A DNA stretch of 64,000 bases from Winogradskyella aurantiaca (GTDB taxonomy: Bacteria; Bacteroidota; Bacteroidia; Flavobacteriales; Flavobacteriaceae): the NCBI RefSeq assembly GCF_003362725.1, contig NZ_QKTV01000001.1, positions 62,001 to 126,000 of the forward strand, written 5' to 3'. Below are positions 1 to 9,124 of the stretch, piece after piece (the stretch's first letter is position 1; every line of letters starts with the position of its first letter). The notes under the pieces are model-generated. The model was not told the origin of the DNA, searched no databases, and saw nothing but the letters and a program-made list of their open reading frames with translations. The position numbers and the translations under genes are program-made.

Positions 1-2
1 GG

Positions 3-161
3 GAACAAAGTGTTGGGGGTAGCAATATTGACTTTGGTTATGGCGTTACTTTCTTAAACAATGGTTCTGTGGTTAGTGTTGGAGATACTGGAAGTACCGA
101 CGGAGACATTACGGAAAATAAAGGGTTTACAGATTTACTATTAGCAATAATTAATGATTAA
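3..161 (+). CDS. C-terminal end of a repeat-containing (propeller-like) secreted protein, 5' part outside window
   Basis: An open frame enters from the left edge and stops at a TAA ending at 161, leaving about 52 residues. The visible part has the pattern GGSNxDFGYGV, then NGSVVSVGDTGSTDGD, then a D-L-L-L strand. That matches one unit of the repeats often seen in long secreted Bacteroidota proteins, in which GGS..D, GG..V.G and S.DGD motifs recur. No C-terminal sorting domain follows: the frame ends two residues after the last strand. Its stop overlaps the next start by 8 bases, so it is probably the upstream gene of the MbnP/MbnH operon. The full function cannot be judged from this fragment. 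Confidence 0.6.
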   Translation, partial: EQSVGGSNIDFGYGVTFLNNGSVVSVGDTGSTDGDITENKGFTDLLLAIIND

Positions 162-924
162 TTTAAAGTACAAAAGGCACTTCATCTACCTACTTTCCTT
201 TCTGCTATTGGCTTGTAATAGTAAGGATCAGGATGATTTGTTACAATCGGTAGTTCTCAATTTTAGTTTTGAACATTTCTGGGACGATACCCCAGTGAGC
301 AATGCAGACTTTAATGATTTCAAGTTTACAACTGAGGCTGGTGACGTAATTAGTATAGAACGTCTCCGGTATTTGGTTTCAGATGTTCAAATTATTGACG
401 CGAATAATGTTGGTTTAGAGTATGACGTCTACAACCTTGTCGATGTGACTGCAGGTGAAGGTCTCGGTTTCGAGTTTCAGGACGATATCCCACTTGGTAC
501 TTACACTGTACGTTTGACTTTTGGCCTGGATAATGAAGACAATGCGGAAAACTATGCCGATTTAAATTCAGCGAATTTTAATGTTCCCGAGATGCTTGGA
601 GGTGGTTACCATTACATGCAATTTGACGGTAAGTTCATCAATTCTGAAAGTGCTGAACAAGGCTTTAATTACCACGCTATTAGAGCTGTTGATATTTCAG
701 GGGGCAGCCCTGTATTTCCTCAGGACACCTTCTTTACAATTGATCTGGGGACAATTTGGATTGGTCCGTCTACAGATATTTCTATAAGGGCCAACCTAGC
801 AGAATGGTTTAAAAACCCCAATAGCTGGGAATTAAATGAACTAAACTCAGTTTTGATGCCCAATGCTAATGCGCAGATACTCATGTATGAAAATGGTCAA
901 TCCGTATTTTCGTTAAATGAATAA
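154..924 (+). CDS. MbnP-like lipoprotein (copper-associated MbnP family)
   Basis: A 256-residue exported protein with a lipoprotein signal whose lipidated cysteine is probably Cys21 (LLLAC). The mature part starts with a beta strand (VVLNFSFEHFWDD), continues with the family-type segment RLRYLVSDVQII, a Y-x-L-V-D strand, PLGTYTVRLTFGLD, and a GGYHYMQFDGKF strand. This order is that of the MbnP family. MbnP partners the di-heme enzyme MbnH, which in the studied methanotroph system oxidises a tryptophan of MbnP to kynurenine and creates a copper site. Trp43, and Trp residues in the C-terminal part (TIWIGP, EWFKNPNSW), are candidate targets by inference only. The next gene, 8 bases downstream, is the matching MbnH-like enzyme. 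No methanobactin genes are visible. Confidence 0.8.
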   Translation: MINLKYKRHFIYLLSFLLLACNSKDQDDLLQSVVLNFSFEHFWDDTPVSNADFNDFKFTTEAGDVISIERLRYLVSDVQIIDANNVGLEYDVYNLVDVTAGEGLGFEFQDDIPLGTYTVRLTFGLDNEDNAENYADLNSANFNVPEMLGGGYHYMQFDGKFINSESAEQGFNYHAIRAVDISGGSPVFPQDTFFTIDLGTIWIGPSTDISIRANLAEWFKNPNSWELNELNSVLMPNANAQILMYENGQSVFSLNE

Positions 925-932
925 TAGCCATA

Positions 933-1985
933 ATGAAGCAACTGCTATTAGTATTTCTTTTTCTGGTGATCTTGTCCTGTTCTAATACAGAAGAGTCCTA
1001 TTCTCCTATATCGGCACCATTGGATATTCCAGAAGTATTTGAAAATAACATACTGCCACCTGTTATTCCATTGGATAATCCCCAAACCGAAGAAGGTATT
1101 GCACTTGGCCGGCGCTTGTTTTTTGACCGTATCTTATCTGGTGACGGTAGTCAGTCCTGTGCCTCATGCCACCAACCACAATTGGCATTCTCAGATGATA
1201 ATCCCACCAGTAGGGGTATTGAAGGTGAATTGGGCACACGTAATACCATGCCCATTTTTAATCTGGCCTGGAATTATTCAGAACGTTTTGCCTGGGATGG
1301 CAAAGAACTTAGTCTGGAGCGTCAAGTCTTAGAACCGGTATCCAATCCCATAGAAATGAACAGTGACTGGGATGAGGTTATTGATCGCCTCAATGCACAC
1401 CCAGACTACCCCACCTTGTTCAATCAGGCCTTTCCTAACGAACCCATATCGGCAGACTTAGTTACAAAGGCCATTGCGCAATTTGAGCGGACTTTGATTT
1501 CTGCCAATTCTAAATTTGACCGCTATTTATTGGGCGAAGTGTCACTTACTGCCAATGAAGAAAATGGATTAAACGTATTTATGGACGAGGCGCGCGGAGA
1601 TTGTTTCCATTGTCATGGTAGTCCCAATAATCCGTTATGGACCGATAATGATTTTCATAACAATGGCCTGGATGCCACCTTTACAGATTTGGGTCTTGGC
1701 GCAATTACTGGTGACCCTACAGACAATGGTAAATTCCGTTCTCCTTCCTTACGTAACCTAGCTTATACAGCGCCATACATGCACGATGGTAGATTTGACA
1801 GCTTAGAAGAAGTTATTGATTTTTACAGTGAGGGATTGCAAGCCTCCCCTACCATTGATCCTCTAATGAAAAAAATAGACCAGGGGGGAGTCCAATTAAC
1901 GGATCAGGATAAAGCAGATCTTATTGCATTTTTACTCACCTTAACAGACCCTTCCTTTCTGGAGACCCAAGGACCTCCAAACTAA
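933..1985 (+). CDS. MbnH/MauG-like di-heme cytochrome c peroxidase family lipoprotein
   Basis: A 350-residue exported protein with lipobox VILSC (Cys16). It has two c-type haem sites, CASCH at 76-80 and CFHCH at 224-228, and a segment APYMHDGRF near residue 285, as expected for the bacterial cytochrome c peroxidase/MauG superfamily. The family transfers electrons between two haems; CCP members reduce hydrogen peroxide, while MauG and MbnH oxidise residues of a partner protein. The tight coupling with the MbnP-like gene (8 bases apart) favours the MbnH role, but an ordinary peroxidase cannot be excluded from sequence alone. It lies in the periplasm or on the outer membrane, anchored by lipid. 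The operon appears to end here; the suf promoter follows. Confidence 0.85.
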   Translation: MKQLLLVFLFLVILSCSNTEESYSPISAPLDIPEVFENNILPPVIPLDNPQTEEGIALGRRLFFDRILSGDGSQSCASCHQPQLAFSDDNPTSRGIEGELGTRNTMPIFNLAWNYSERFAWDGKELSLERQVLEPVSNPIEMNSDWDEVIDRLNAHPDYPTLFNQAFPNEPISADLVTKAIAQFERTLISANSKFDRYLLGEVSLTANEENGLNVFMDEARGDCFHCHGSPNNPLWTDNDFHNNGLDATFTDLGLGAITGDPTDNGKFRSPSLRNLAYTAPYMHDGRFDSLEEVIDFYSEGLQASPTIDPLMKKIDQGGVQLTDQDKADLIAFLLTLTDPSFLETQGPPN

Positions 1986-2107
1986 TAGACAACAGATCAT
2001 ATAAGCGCTCCAACCAATAAAATAAATTCATGAAAACCATAGGCATTTCCTATTATTTCATTTCCTAATATAATGTTAGGAAATATGTTAAAAGAGCGTC
2101 TAAGTCG

Positions 2108-2115
2108 TATATTTG
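2108..2115 (+). promoter_or_regulatory. Bacteroidota -7 box (TATATTTG) of the suf operon
   Basis: TATATTTG matches the Bacteroidota consensus TAnnTTTG and lies about 30 bases upstream of the first suf gene, in a 159-base intergenic gap. No strong -33 TTG was identified. No known regulator binding site is recognised. Confidence 0.6.
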
Positions 2116-2144
2116 CATACATTTTTGATTAAATCTAAATAAGA

Positions 2145-2474
2145 ATGATAAAAGTCTCTGACAAAGCAAAATCAAAGGTCGTTGAGCTAATGACCGAAGA
2201 TGGTTTTGATCCAGATGCCGATTATATAAGAGTTGGGGTTAAAAGCGGGGGTTGCTCTGGATTATCCTACGATTTAAAATTCGATAGCGCTCAGGAAGAG
2301 GGTGATAAGGTTTTTGAGGATAATGGTGTGCGCATTATTGTGGACAAAAAAAGCTTCTTATACCTTATTGGAACCACCCTTGAATATTCAGGAGGGTTGA
2401 ATGGAACCGGGTTTGTCTTTAACAACCCAAATGCGAATCGCACCTGTGGGTGTGGTGAATCTTTTTCACTTTAA
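2145..2474 (+). CDS. sufA: HesB/IscA-family A-type Fe-S carrier protein (SufA-like)
   Basis: A 109-residue protein of the usual A-type carrier length. It carries the three conserved cysteines: Cys37 in the SGGCSGL motif and Cys101/Cys103 in the C-terminal CGCGESF motif. Together these bind an Fe-S cluster or iron and pass it to target apoproteins. It is the first gene of the suf operon and sits 11 bases before sufB, so it most likely takes clusters from the SufBCD scaffold in the cytoplasm. It could equally be named iscA/erpA-like; the context favours SufA. A Bacteroidota -7 box lies about 30 bases upstream. Confidence 0.9.
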   Translation: MIKVSDKAKSKVVELMTEDGFDPDADYIRVGVKSGGCSGLSYDLKFDSAQEEGDKVFEDNGVRIIVDKKSFLYLIGTTLEYSGGLNGTGFVFNNPNANRTCGCGESFSL

Positions 2475-2485
2475 GAACAAAATCA

Positions 2486-3934
2486 ATGTCAAAGTATACG
2501 GAAGATGATTTAAGAGAGGAATTAAAAACCAAAGAATACGAGTATGGTTTTTATACAGACATTGAGTCTGAAACCTTTCCGGTAGGATTAAACGAGGATA
2601 TTGTTAGAGCCATATCCAAGAAAAAAGAAGAACCGGAATGGATGACTGAGTGGCGTTTGGAAGCCTTTAGATCGTGGCAAGAAATGATAGAACCAGAATG
2701 GGCCAATGTGCATTATGAAAAACCTGATTTTCAGGCTATATCCTACTATTCAGCTCCTAACAGTAAACCAAAATATGATAGCCTTGATGAAGTAGATCCA
2801 GAATTACTGGCCACTTTTGAAAAGCTAGGTATTTCTCTGGACGAACAAAAAAAATTAGCTGGTGTAGCTATGGATGTTGTGGTTGATTCTGTCTCAGTAG
2901 CGACCACCTTCAAAAAGACTTTGGCTGAAAAAGGTATTATTTTCTGTTCCATTTCTGAAGCCATTCAGGAACATCCGGAATTGGTAAAAAAATATATTGG
3001 TACTGTTGTACCACAAAAAGATAACTTTTATGCCGCCCTTAATTCGGCTGTCTTTAGTGATGGTAGTTTCTGCTACATTCCTAAAGGAGTGCGGTGCCCA
3101 ATGGAGTTGTCTACCTATTTTAGAATTAATCAAGCCGGTACTGGTCAGTTTGAACGGACTCTAGTTATTGCAGATGAAGGCAGTTATGTAAGTTACCTGG
3201 AAGGATGTACAGCACCAAGCCGTGATGAGAACCAGTTACACGCTGCCGTAGTAGAATTGATTGCATTGGACGATGCCGAAATTAAATATTCAACCGTACA
3301 AAACTGGTTCCCTGGAGATGCTGATGGCAAAGGGGGAGTCTTTAATTTTGTGACCAAACGCGGGCTTTGCGAAAAAAATGCCAAAATCTCCTGGACACAG
3401 GTTGAAACAGGATCTGCAGTTACCTGGAAGTACCCGAGCTGTGTGCTTAAAGGTGATAATTCTGTAGGTGAATTTTATTCTATAGCTGTAACTAATAATT
3501 ACCAACAGGCTGATACAGGGACTAAAATGGTGCACTTAGGTAATAATACCAAGTCCACCATCATATCCAAAGGAATTTCTGCTGGTAAATCTCAAAATAG
3601 TTACCGAGGTCTGGTTCAAGTGAGTTCACGCGCAGAGAATGCTCGTAACTTCTCACAATGTGACAGCTTACTAATGGGTAATCTTTGTGGAGCACACACA
3701 TTCCCCTACATAGAAGCAAATAACAAAACCGCAAAGATAGAACACGAAGCAACCACAAGTAAAATTGGTGAGGACCAGATCTTCTATTGCAATCAAAGAG
3801 GTATTGACACCGAAAAGGCCATTGCCCTAATCGTTAATGGCTTTAGCAAAGAAGTATTAAATAAACTGCCAATGGAGTTTGCGGTGGAAGCACAAAAACT
3901 ATTGGAAATAAGCCTAGAAGGTTCTGTTGGATAA
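2486..3934 (+). CDS. sufB: Fe-S cluster assembly scaffold protein SufB
   Basis: A 482-residue protein that is SufB throughout: the N-terminal helical part, the segment [19 protein letters not shown], the [16 protein letters not shown] segment, and the C-terminal SYRGLVQV...[11 protein letters not shown] region with the family's functional cysteine. SufB forms the SufB-SufC2-SufD scaffold on which Fe-S clusters are built from sulfide delivered by SufS/SufE. It is full length. It follows the A-type carrier gene by 11 bases and is followed at 10 bases by a small lipoprotein gene rather than directly by sufC. Confidence 0.97.
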   Translation: MSKYTEDDLREELKTKEYEYGFYTDIESETFPVGLNEDIVRAISKKKEEPEWMTEWRLEAFRSWQEMIEPEWANVHYEKPDFQAISYYSAPNSKPKYDSLDEVDPELLATFEKLGISLDEQKKLAGVAMDVVVDSVSVATTFKKTLAEKGIIFCSISEAIQEHPELVKKYIGTVVPQKDNFYAALNSAVFSDGSFCYIPKGVRCPMELSTYFRINQAGTGQFERTLVIADEGSYVSYLEGCTAPSRDENQLHAAVVELIALDDAEIKYSTVQNWFPGDADGKGGVFNFVTKRGLCEKNAKISWTQVETGSAVTWKYPSCVLKGDNSVGEFYSIAVTNNYQQADTGTKMVHLGNNTKSTIISKGISAGKSQNSYRGLVQVSSRAENARNFSQCDSLLMGNLCGAHTFPYIEANNKTAKIEHEATTSKIGEDQIFYCNQRGIDTEKAIALIVNGFSKEVLNKLPMEFAVEAQKLLEISLEGSVG

Positions 3935-3944
3935 CTATTGATTT

Positions 3945-4340
3945 ATGAGGATAACTACCATTTTTCTATTCGCACTTATAGTCTTGGTCAGCTGCAAAAA
4001 TGAGGCAGGTACTGCAGAAGCTGCTAGTACTATGCCTAACGCTGAGGACGGTCTGGTGACTATGAGAGGGGAGTTTATATTTCATGATGGTGCAGCCGTT
4101 TTGCAAACCAGGAATACCATTTATGGTGTGGTAATAGACGATATGCTTGAGGAGCTTCAAAGACAGGTGATTCCTTATAAAAAATCTGATCTGGATATGG
4201 TGACAGTGACCCTCAGGGGTAAACGTATTCCTAAACCAGAGGGTACTGAAGGGTGGCCTTTTAGTATAGAAATAAAAGAAATATTAAAAATTGAAAATCC
4301 CGAGTCAGGCACTCAGGATGTTATAGAATTATCAAAATAA
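3945..4340 (+). CDS. Small lipoprotein of unknown function inside the suf operon
   Basis: A 131-residue protein with a clear lipoprotein signal (FALIVLVSC, Cys17), so it is exported although its neighbours are cytoplasmic. The mature domain of about 90 residues starts with [16 protein letters not shown] and runs through alternating strands ([29 protein letters not shown]). This layout suggests a small OB-like beta barrel such as the C-terminal domain of NlpE-type envelope lipoproteins; that is pattern-based inference. It is spaced 10 bases after sufB and 4 bases before sufC, so it is almost certainly co-transcribed with and possibly translationally coupled to them. I do not recognise a named family. 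Confidence 0.75.
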   Translation: MRITTIFLFALIVLVSCKNEAGTAEAASTMPNAEDGLVTMRGEFIFHDGAAVLQTRNTIYGVVIDDMLEELQRQVIPYKKSDLDMVTVTLRGKRIPKPEGTEGWPFSIEIKEILKIENPESGTQDVIELSK

Positions 4341-4344
4341 GACC

Positions 4345-5097
4345 ATGTTAAAAATAAACGATTTACATGCCAGTGTTGAGGATAAAGCCATTTTAAGAGG
4401 CATTAATTTACATGTTAAGCCAGGTGAGGTTCATGCTATTATGGGGCCCAATGGTTCTGGTAAAAGTACCTTAGCATCTGTGGTTGCTGGGAAGGAAGAA
4501 TACGAGGTTCAGTCTGGTGAAATTTTGTTGGATGGTGAAAACATTGACGAGCTGTCCGCAGAAGAACGTGCGCACAAAGGTGTCTTTTTATCCTTTCAAT
4601 ATCCAGTTGAAATCCCTGGAGTGTCGGTAACTAATTTCATGAAAACAGCCATTAACGAAACTCGCAAAGCACAAGGTCTTAAGGAGATGCCTGCTAATGA
4701 AATGCTAAAAATGATACGGCAGAAGTCCGAGCTTTTGGAGATTGACCGCAAGTTCTTATCCAGATCTTTAAATGAAGGGTTTTCAGGTGGAGAGAAAAAG
4801 CGTAACGAAATCTTTCAAATGGCAATGTTAGAACCAAAATTGGCCATTCTGGATGAAACAGATTCAGGTCTGGACATTGATGCACTGCGTATTGTGGCTA
4901 ACGGGGTTAACAAGTTAAAATCTGAAGACAATGCGGTGATTGTTATCACCCACTACCAGCGTTTGTTAGACTATATTGTACCGGATTTTGTGCATGTACT
5001 TTATGAAGGGCGTATTGTTAAGTCTGGTACTAAAGAATTAGCTCATGAACTGGAAGCTAAGGGATACGATTGGATCAAAGAAGAAGTTGGAGTATAA
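4345..5097 (+). CDS. sufC: Fe-S cluster assembly ATPase SufC
   Basis: A 250-residue ABC-type ATPase. Walker A is GPNGSGKST (residues 34-42), the signature region is [11 protein letters not shown] as in SufC rather than a transporter, Walker B is [12 protein letters not shown], and the H-switch is VITHYQR. SufC binds SufB and SufD and drives conformational change of the scaffold during cluster assembly; it has no membrane partner. Its stop codon shares one base with the sufD start (TAATG), which indicates translational coupling. Confidence 0.97.
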   Translation: MLKINDLHASVEDKAILRGINLHVKPGEVHAIMGPNGSGKSTLASVVAGKEEYEVQSGEILLDGENIDELSAEERAHKGVFLSFQYPVEIPGVSVTNFMKTAINETRKAQGLKEMPANEMLKMIRQKSELLEIDRKFLSRSLNEGFSGGEKKRNEIFQMAMLEPKLAILDETDSGLDIDALRIVANGVNKLKSEDNAVIVITHYQRLLDYIVPDFVHVLYEGRIVKSGTKELAHELEAKGYDWIKEEVGV

Positions 5098-6434
5098 TGA
5101 GTAAAGTGGCTACAAAACATAACGATTTAAAGGATAAGCTTGTATCCTCATTTCTCGCATTTGAAGAAACAGTGGATATCGATTCACCAATACACGATAT
5201 TCGAATCGAAGCCATAAAAGCATTTGAGAATCAAGGATTCCCTACCAAGCGCATGGAAGCATGGAAGTATACCTCTTTGAATTCTATCCTAAAACATAAC
5301 TATTCGGTATTTCCAAAAGTTGAAAATGCACTGGAATATCCTAAGGTTAAAAAATACTTTGTTCACGATATTGATTCGTATAAAATTGTATTCGTAGATG
5401 GAAAGTATTCCTCCCACTTGTCGGAAACAACGCATGATGGGATCGATGTTTGTTTAATGTCTGCAGCCTTAACTAAGCCCAAATACCGCCTTGTAATCGA
5501 TAAGTATTTTAACAAGGTGGCCGAAAAAGATGGGATGGCTTCTCTCAATACAGCCTTTTCTAATGAAGGTGCCTACATTCATATTCCAAAGAATAAAGTG
5601 GTAGCGAAGCCTATTCAAATTATTCATTTCGCCACGGGTAGCGAATCTGCTCTAATGCTCCAACCACGAAACTTAATTGTTGCTGAAGAGAATTCACATG
5701 TTCAGATCATTGAACGTCATCAGTCGCTCACCGAGAATCCTGTATTAACCAATAGTGTTACCGAGATTTTTGCCAATAAACGCGCCATTGTAGACTATTA
5801 CAAACTACAAAACGACAAAGAATCTGCTTCCTTAATAGATAATACCTATGTGTCTCAAAAGCAGGAGAGTGTTGCTAGAGTACATACCTTCTCATTTGGA
5901 GGGAAACTAACTAGAAATAACCTCAACTATTATCAAAACGGAGAACGTATTGATTCAACCCTAAAGGGGGTCACCATCATTGGCAACAAGCAACACGTAG
6001 ACCACCATACACTGGTACATCATATCGAACCTAACTGTGAAAGTCATCAGGATTACAAGGGTATTTATGGAGATGCTGCAACCGGTGTGTTCAATGGAAA
6101 AGTTATTGTTGAAAAAGAAGCTCAGAAAACCAATGCGTTCCAGGCCAATAACAATATTCTATTAAGCGATAAATCCAGCATCAATACCAAACCGCAACTA
6201 GAGATCTTTGCAGACGATGTTAAGTGTTCTCATGGTTGTACTATAGGTCAGTTGGATGAAAGCGCCTTATTCTACATGCGTTCACGTGGAATCCCTGAAA
6301 AAGAAGCAAGAGCCCTTTTGATGTATGCCTTTAGTAATGATGTTTTGGAGACGGTTAAGATTCCTGAATTAAAACAACGTGTTACCAAGTTAATTGCTCA
6401 AAAACTGGGAGTTAATATAGGATTCGATCTATAA
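5097..6434 (+). CDS. sufD: Fe-S cluster assembly protein SufD
   Basis: About 445 residues when started at the ATG that overlaps the sufC stop; a longer frame opens inside sufC but lacks support. The N-terminal FPTKRMEAWKYTSL motif and the C-terminal beta-helix with VKCSHGCTIGQLDESALFYMRSRGI are diagnostic of SufD. It pairs with SufB in the SufBC2D scaffold and is needed for iron entry. It is the last gene of the first suf transcription block: a strong intrinsic terminator follows 24 bases later, and sufS lies 1.4 kb further on. Confidence 0.96.
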   Translation: MSKVATKHNDLKDKLVSSFLAFEETVDIDSPIHDIRIEAIKAFENQGFPTKRMEAWKYTSLNSILKHNYSVFPKVENALEYPKVKKYFVHDIDSYKIVFVDGKYSSHLSETTHDGIDVCLMSAALTKPKYRLVIDKYFNKVAEKDGMASLNTAFSNEGAYIHIPKNKVVAKPIQIIHFATGSESALMLQPRNLIVAEENSHVQIIERHQSLTENPVLTNSVTEIFANKRAIVDYYKLQNDKESASLIDNTYVSQKQESVARVHTFSFGGKLTRNNLNYYQNGERIDSTLKGVTIIGNKQHVDHHTLVHHIEPNCESHQDYKGIYGDAATGVFNGKVIVEKEAQKTNAFQANNNILLSDKSSINTKPQLEIFADDVKCSHGCTIGQLDESALFYMRSRGIPEKEARALLMYAFSNDVLETVKIPELKQRVTKLIAQKLGVNIGFDL

Positions 6435-6457
6435 ATAGCATTTTTAAAATATTTGAT

Positions 6458-6490
6458 AAGGGCTAGAGAATAAACCTCTAGCCCTTTTTG
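6458..6490 (+). terminator. Intrinsic terminator after sufD
   Basis: An 11-bp perfect stem (AAGGGCTAGAG at 6458-6468 with CTCTAGCCCTT at 6476-6486) and a 7-base loop, followed by a T run. It closes the sufA-sufB-sufC-sufD unit. Confidence 0.9.
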
Positions 6491-6536
6491 TTATAAAAAA
6501 ATGCTAGCTTTAGTATTAGGTTAGAAAATATAAAGA

Positions 6537-7775
6537 TTGAAGAATTACATTGTTTTCATATTATTCTTGACACTAAGTTGTAAGACGTACTCACAAGACT
6601 CTATAAAGGTAATTGAGTTTGATAGATTTGGTTCAATCTATAAAGATTTTGTGATAAAAAACGATGAAATCTTTGCAATTACAAGGCAAGATAGTCTTGT
6701 AAAATGGAACATTCTTTCGGGAGAAAGTGAGTTAATGAGAACGAAGGTAACATCAGTAGCTAAGGATCAAAACGGGATACTTTTAATAACTAGTTCAAGC
6801 CTAGAGCTAATGGAATCGAGTGACGGAGAAACGTGGAAGGAGATAGATAAGATCCCGTCCGAAGGAAGAAAAATTCATTTTGACTCTCGTAACAGACCTC
6901 TCGTTATACATCAGAAAGGAATTTATTACAACGACGAGAATCACTGGCCAAATAAGAAATGTCGTGTTTTTAATTCTTTTGAGGACCAAGATGGAAATCC
7001 AGTCACTTATTTTCAGATTCCAGATTATTCTTTTATGGACTCTAAGGATAGAGTATGGCTTACCTTTAATGGTGGAGAATGGGGACCAGATATTTGTTTT
7101 TTTGATGCCATCAACCAAGTCTATTTTCCAACCAAATATTTTAATCTAAAGGTTGATTATGACAGATGGACAAATTCTAGTCGCTATGAAAAGGATGTAA
7201 TTCAGGCACACCCAGACGAAATTAGAATTATTGACTCTAAAAGGTATAATAAATTTCCATCGAATCTTCCATTTAATAGTGATATTAAAAGCATTTATGA
7301 GGATCCTTTTGGAAACTATTACATCGCCCAAAGTACAATGCATTTTGGTCTTGAAGGGTCAATAACCAAATTGAATGCGTGCGATATAATAGACTTTTAT
7401 TCGAAATCAGATATTGAGGTTTTAGATTTTTATGAAGATGTACACTCGTTTACTGATAAAAAAGGTGACCAAGAAGAAAACCGTTTTAAAACCGTCACAG
7501 AGTGTCTTGGCCCTTTAAATTATAACTCATACGATGGGTTTATATATTACTTCACTAACAACGGTTTTTTTAAACTATTTGAAGGTGAAAAAGCTAGTCA
7601 GAAAGAACTAATTTTTAATCCTAAAATTATATGGAAAGAAGGTTTGCCTAATGCTGTTGGATATCAAATGGCCGTTAAAAAATTTGAGTTCATAAATAAT
7701 AATGACTTTGTATTTTTAACTAATCTCGATGGGATAGGATATTTCTCAGAAAATTCGATTACCTTCTTTCGATAG
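6537..7775 (+). CDS. Secreted protein of unknown function, possible beta-propeller
   Basis: A 412-residue protein with an N-terminal hydrophobic signal ending near TYSQ (a lipobox reading at SC is also possible). The start is a TTG; no in-frame ATG gives a signal peptide, so TTG is preferred. The mature part has short repeating strand units such as FAITRQDSLVKWN, GILLITSSSLELMESSDGETW, DSRNRPLVIHQKGIYY and DSKDRVWLTFNGG, resembling the propeller blades of secreted two-component-sensor-like domains. No catalytic motif is seen. It sits alone between the sufD terminator and the sufS promoter and looks more AT-rich than the suf genes, so it may be a later insertion. No function can be assigned. 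Confidence 0.7.
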   Translation: MKNYIVFILFLTLSCKTYSQDSIKVIEFDRFGSIYKDFVIKNDEIFAITRQDSLVKWNILSGESELMRTKVTSVAKDQNGILLITSSSLELMESSDGETWKEIDKIPSEGRKIHFDSRNRPLVIHQKGIYYNDENHWPNKKCRVFNSFEDQDGNPVTYFQIPDYSFMDSKDRVWLTFNGGEWGPDICFFDAINQVYFPTKYFNLKVDYDRWTNSSRYEKDVIQAHPDEIRIIDSKRYNKFPSNLPFNSDIKSIYEDPFGNYYIAQSTMHFGLEGSITKLNACDIIDFYSKSDIEVLDFYEDVHSFTDKKGDQEENRFKTVTECLGPLNYNSYDGFIYYFTNNGFFKLFEGEKASQKELIFNPKIIWKEGLPNAVGYQMAVKKFEFINNNDFVFLTNLDGIGYFSENSITFFR

Positions 7776-7834
7776 ATTAATAAAATTAACTGCTTTTAAG
7801 GATTTATCCTCTTTTATACAGGGGATTTGCTTCG

Positions 7835-7842
7835 TACCTTTG
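7835..7842 (+). promoter_or_regulatory. -7 box (TACCTTTG) almost touching the sufS start
   Basis: TACCTTTG matches TAnnTTTG and ends 4 bases before the sufS ATG at 7847. Transcription would then start at or very near the start codon, giving a leaderless or near-leaderless mRNA. Confidence 0.6.
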
Positions 7843-7846
7843 CTTT

Positions 7847-9076
7847 ATGAAAACAGTGGAATTATTAGATGTTGAGAAGATAAGAAAGGATTTTCCTATT
7901 CTTAAAAGAGAAGTGAATGGCAGGCCGCTTGTTTATTTGGATAATGCGGCTACCTCACAAACCCCACAGCAGGTGATTAACGTGATTGTAGATTACTATT
8001 CCAATTACAATGCCAATATTCACAGAGGAGTTCACAGCTTAAGTCAGGAGGCAACGGATGCCTATGAATTGGCACGACAGAAAATCCAGAAACACTTTAA
8101 CGCTAATAAATCGCACGAGATCATTTTTACCTCAGGAACCACACATGGCATTAATTTAATTGCCAACGGTTTTTCTAACCGACTCAAGGCTGGTGATGAA
8201 GTCATCGTCTCTGCTCTGGAACACCATTCTAATATTGTTCCCTGGCAGATGCTTTGTGAACGAAGTGGAGCCAACTTAAAAGTCATTCCAATGACGCAGG
8301 CCGGTGAGCTAGACATGGAGGCTTATGGTAAGCTATTAAATACTAATACCAAATTGGTTTTTGTCAACCATATTTCCAATGCCCTGGGTACGATAAATCC
8401 TGTAGCCGAGATTATAAACATGGCTCACGAGGTTGGTGCAGCGGTCCTTGTAGATGGGGCTCAATCCGTTCCGCATATGAACATAGATGTTCAGAAGCTC
8501 GATGCAGATTTCTATGTATGTTCGGCTCACAAGATTTGTGGCCCTACGGGAATAGGGATGTTGTATGCCAAAGAATCCTGGTTATTAGAACTCCCTCCTT
8601 ATCAAGGAGGTGGCGAAATGATCTCAGAAGTGACTTTTGAAAAGACCACTTATGCAGATCTTCCTCATAAATTTGAGGCTGGTACTCCCAATGTTTGCGG
8701 AGGCATCGCTTTTGGGGCAGCCATTGACTATATGAATGCCATTGGGCTGGAAGCCATCTCTAGCTACGAACAAGAACTTCTGGACTATGCGACCCAAGAA
8801 TTAAATTCTCTGGATGGGGTTGTTATTTATGGTCCTGATAAAAATAAAACTTCCGTTATTTCATTTAATGTTGAAAACATCCATCCTTACGATGTGGGGA
8901 CGCTTTTAGATAAAATGGGAATTGCTGTAAGAACAGGGCATCATTGCGCCCAACCAATTATGGATTTCTATCAAATCCCAGGAACTATAAGAGCATCTTT
9001 TATGTTCTACAATACAAAAGATGAGGTTGATACTTTTATAAGTGGTCTTAAAAAAGCAATTTTAATGCTCTCTTAG
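7847..9076 (+). CDS. sufS: Cysteine desulfurase SufS
   Basis: A 409-residue class V PLP enzyme of SufS type. The N-terminus has PLVYLDNAATSQTP, the PLP lysine is Lys229 in SAHKICGPTGIG, and the persulfide-carrying cysteine is Cys367 in VRTGHHCAQP. It takes sulfur from L-cysteine and hands it to SufE, which feeds SufB. Length and motifs are complete. It has its own promoter, separate from sufABCD, and is followed by a lipoprotein gene and then sufE. Confidence 0.97.
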   Translation: MKTVELLDVEKIRKDFPILKREVNGRPLVYLDNAATSQTPQQVINVIVDYYSNYNANIHRGVHSLSQEATDAYELARQKIQKHFNANKSHEIIFTSGTTHGINLIANGFSNRLKAGDEVIVSALEHHSNIVPWQMLCERSGANLKVIPMTQAGELDMEAYGKLLNTNTKLVFVNHISNALGTINPVAEIINMAHEVGAAVLVDGAQSVPHMNIDVQKLDADFYVCSAHKICGPTGIGMLYAKESWLLELPPYQGGGEMISEVTFEKTTYADLPHKFEAGTPNVCGGIAFGAAIDYMNAIGLEAISSYEQELLDYATQELNSLDGVVIYGPDKNKTSVISFNVENIHPYDVGTLLDKMGIAVRTGHHCAQPIMDFYQIPGTIRASFMFYNTKDEVDTFISGLKKAILMLS

Positions 9077-9124
9077 TTAAGGACGGCGCGTTTTTTGTAG
9101 CTTTAAAGTTTTAACGGTTCAAAT

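Noticed and set aside
3-161. Type IX sorting domain at the end of the first partial gene
   Set aside because: The frame ends two residues after a repeat strand; no sorting-domain motif follows.
154-1985. Methanobactin biosynthesis cluster
   Set aside because: Only the MbnP/MbnH-like pair is present; there are no mbnA, mbnB or mbnC homologues nearby.
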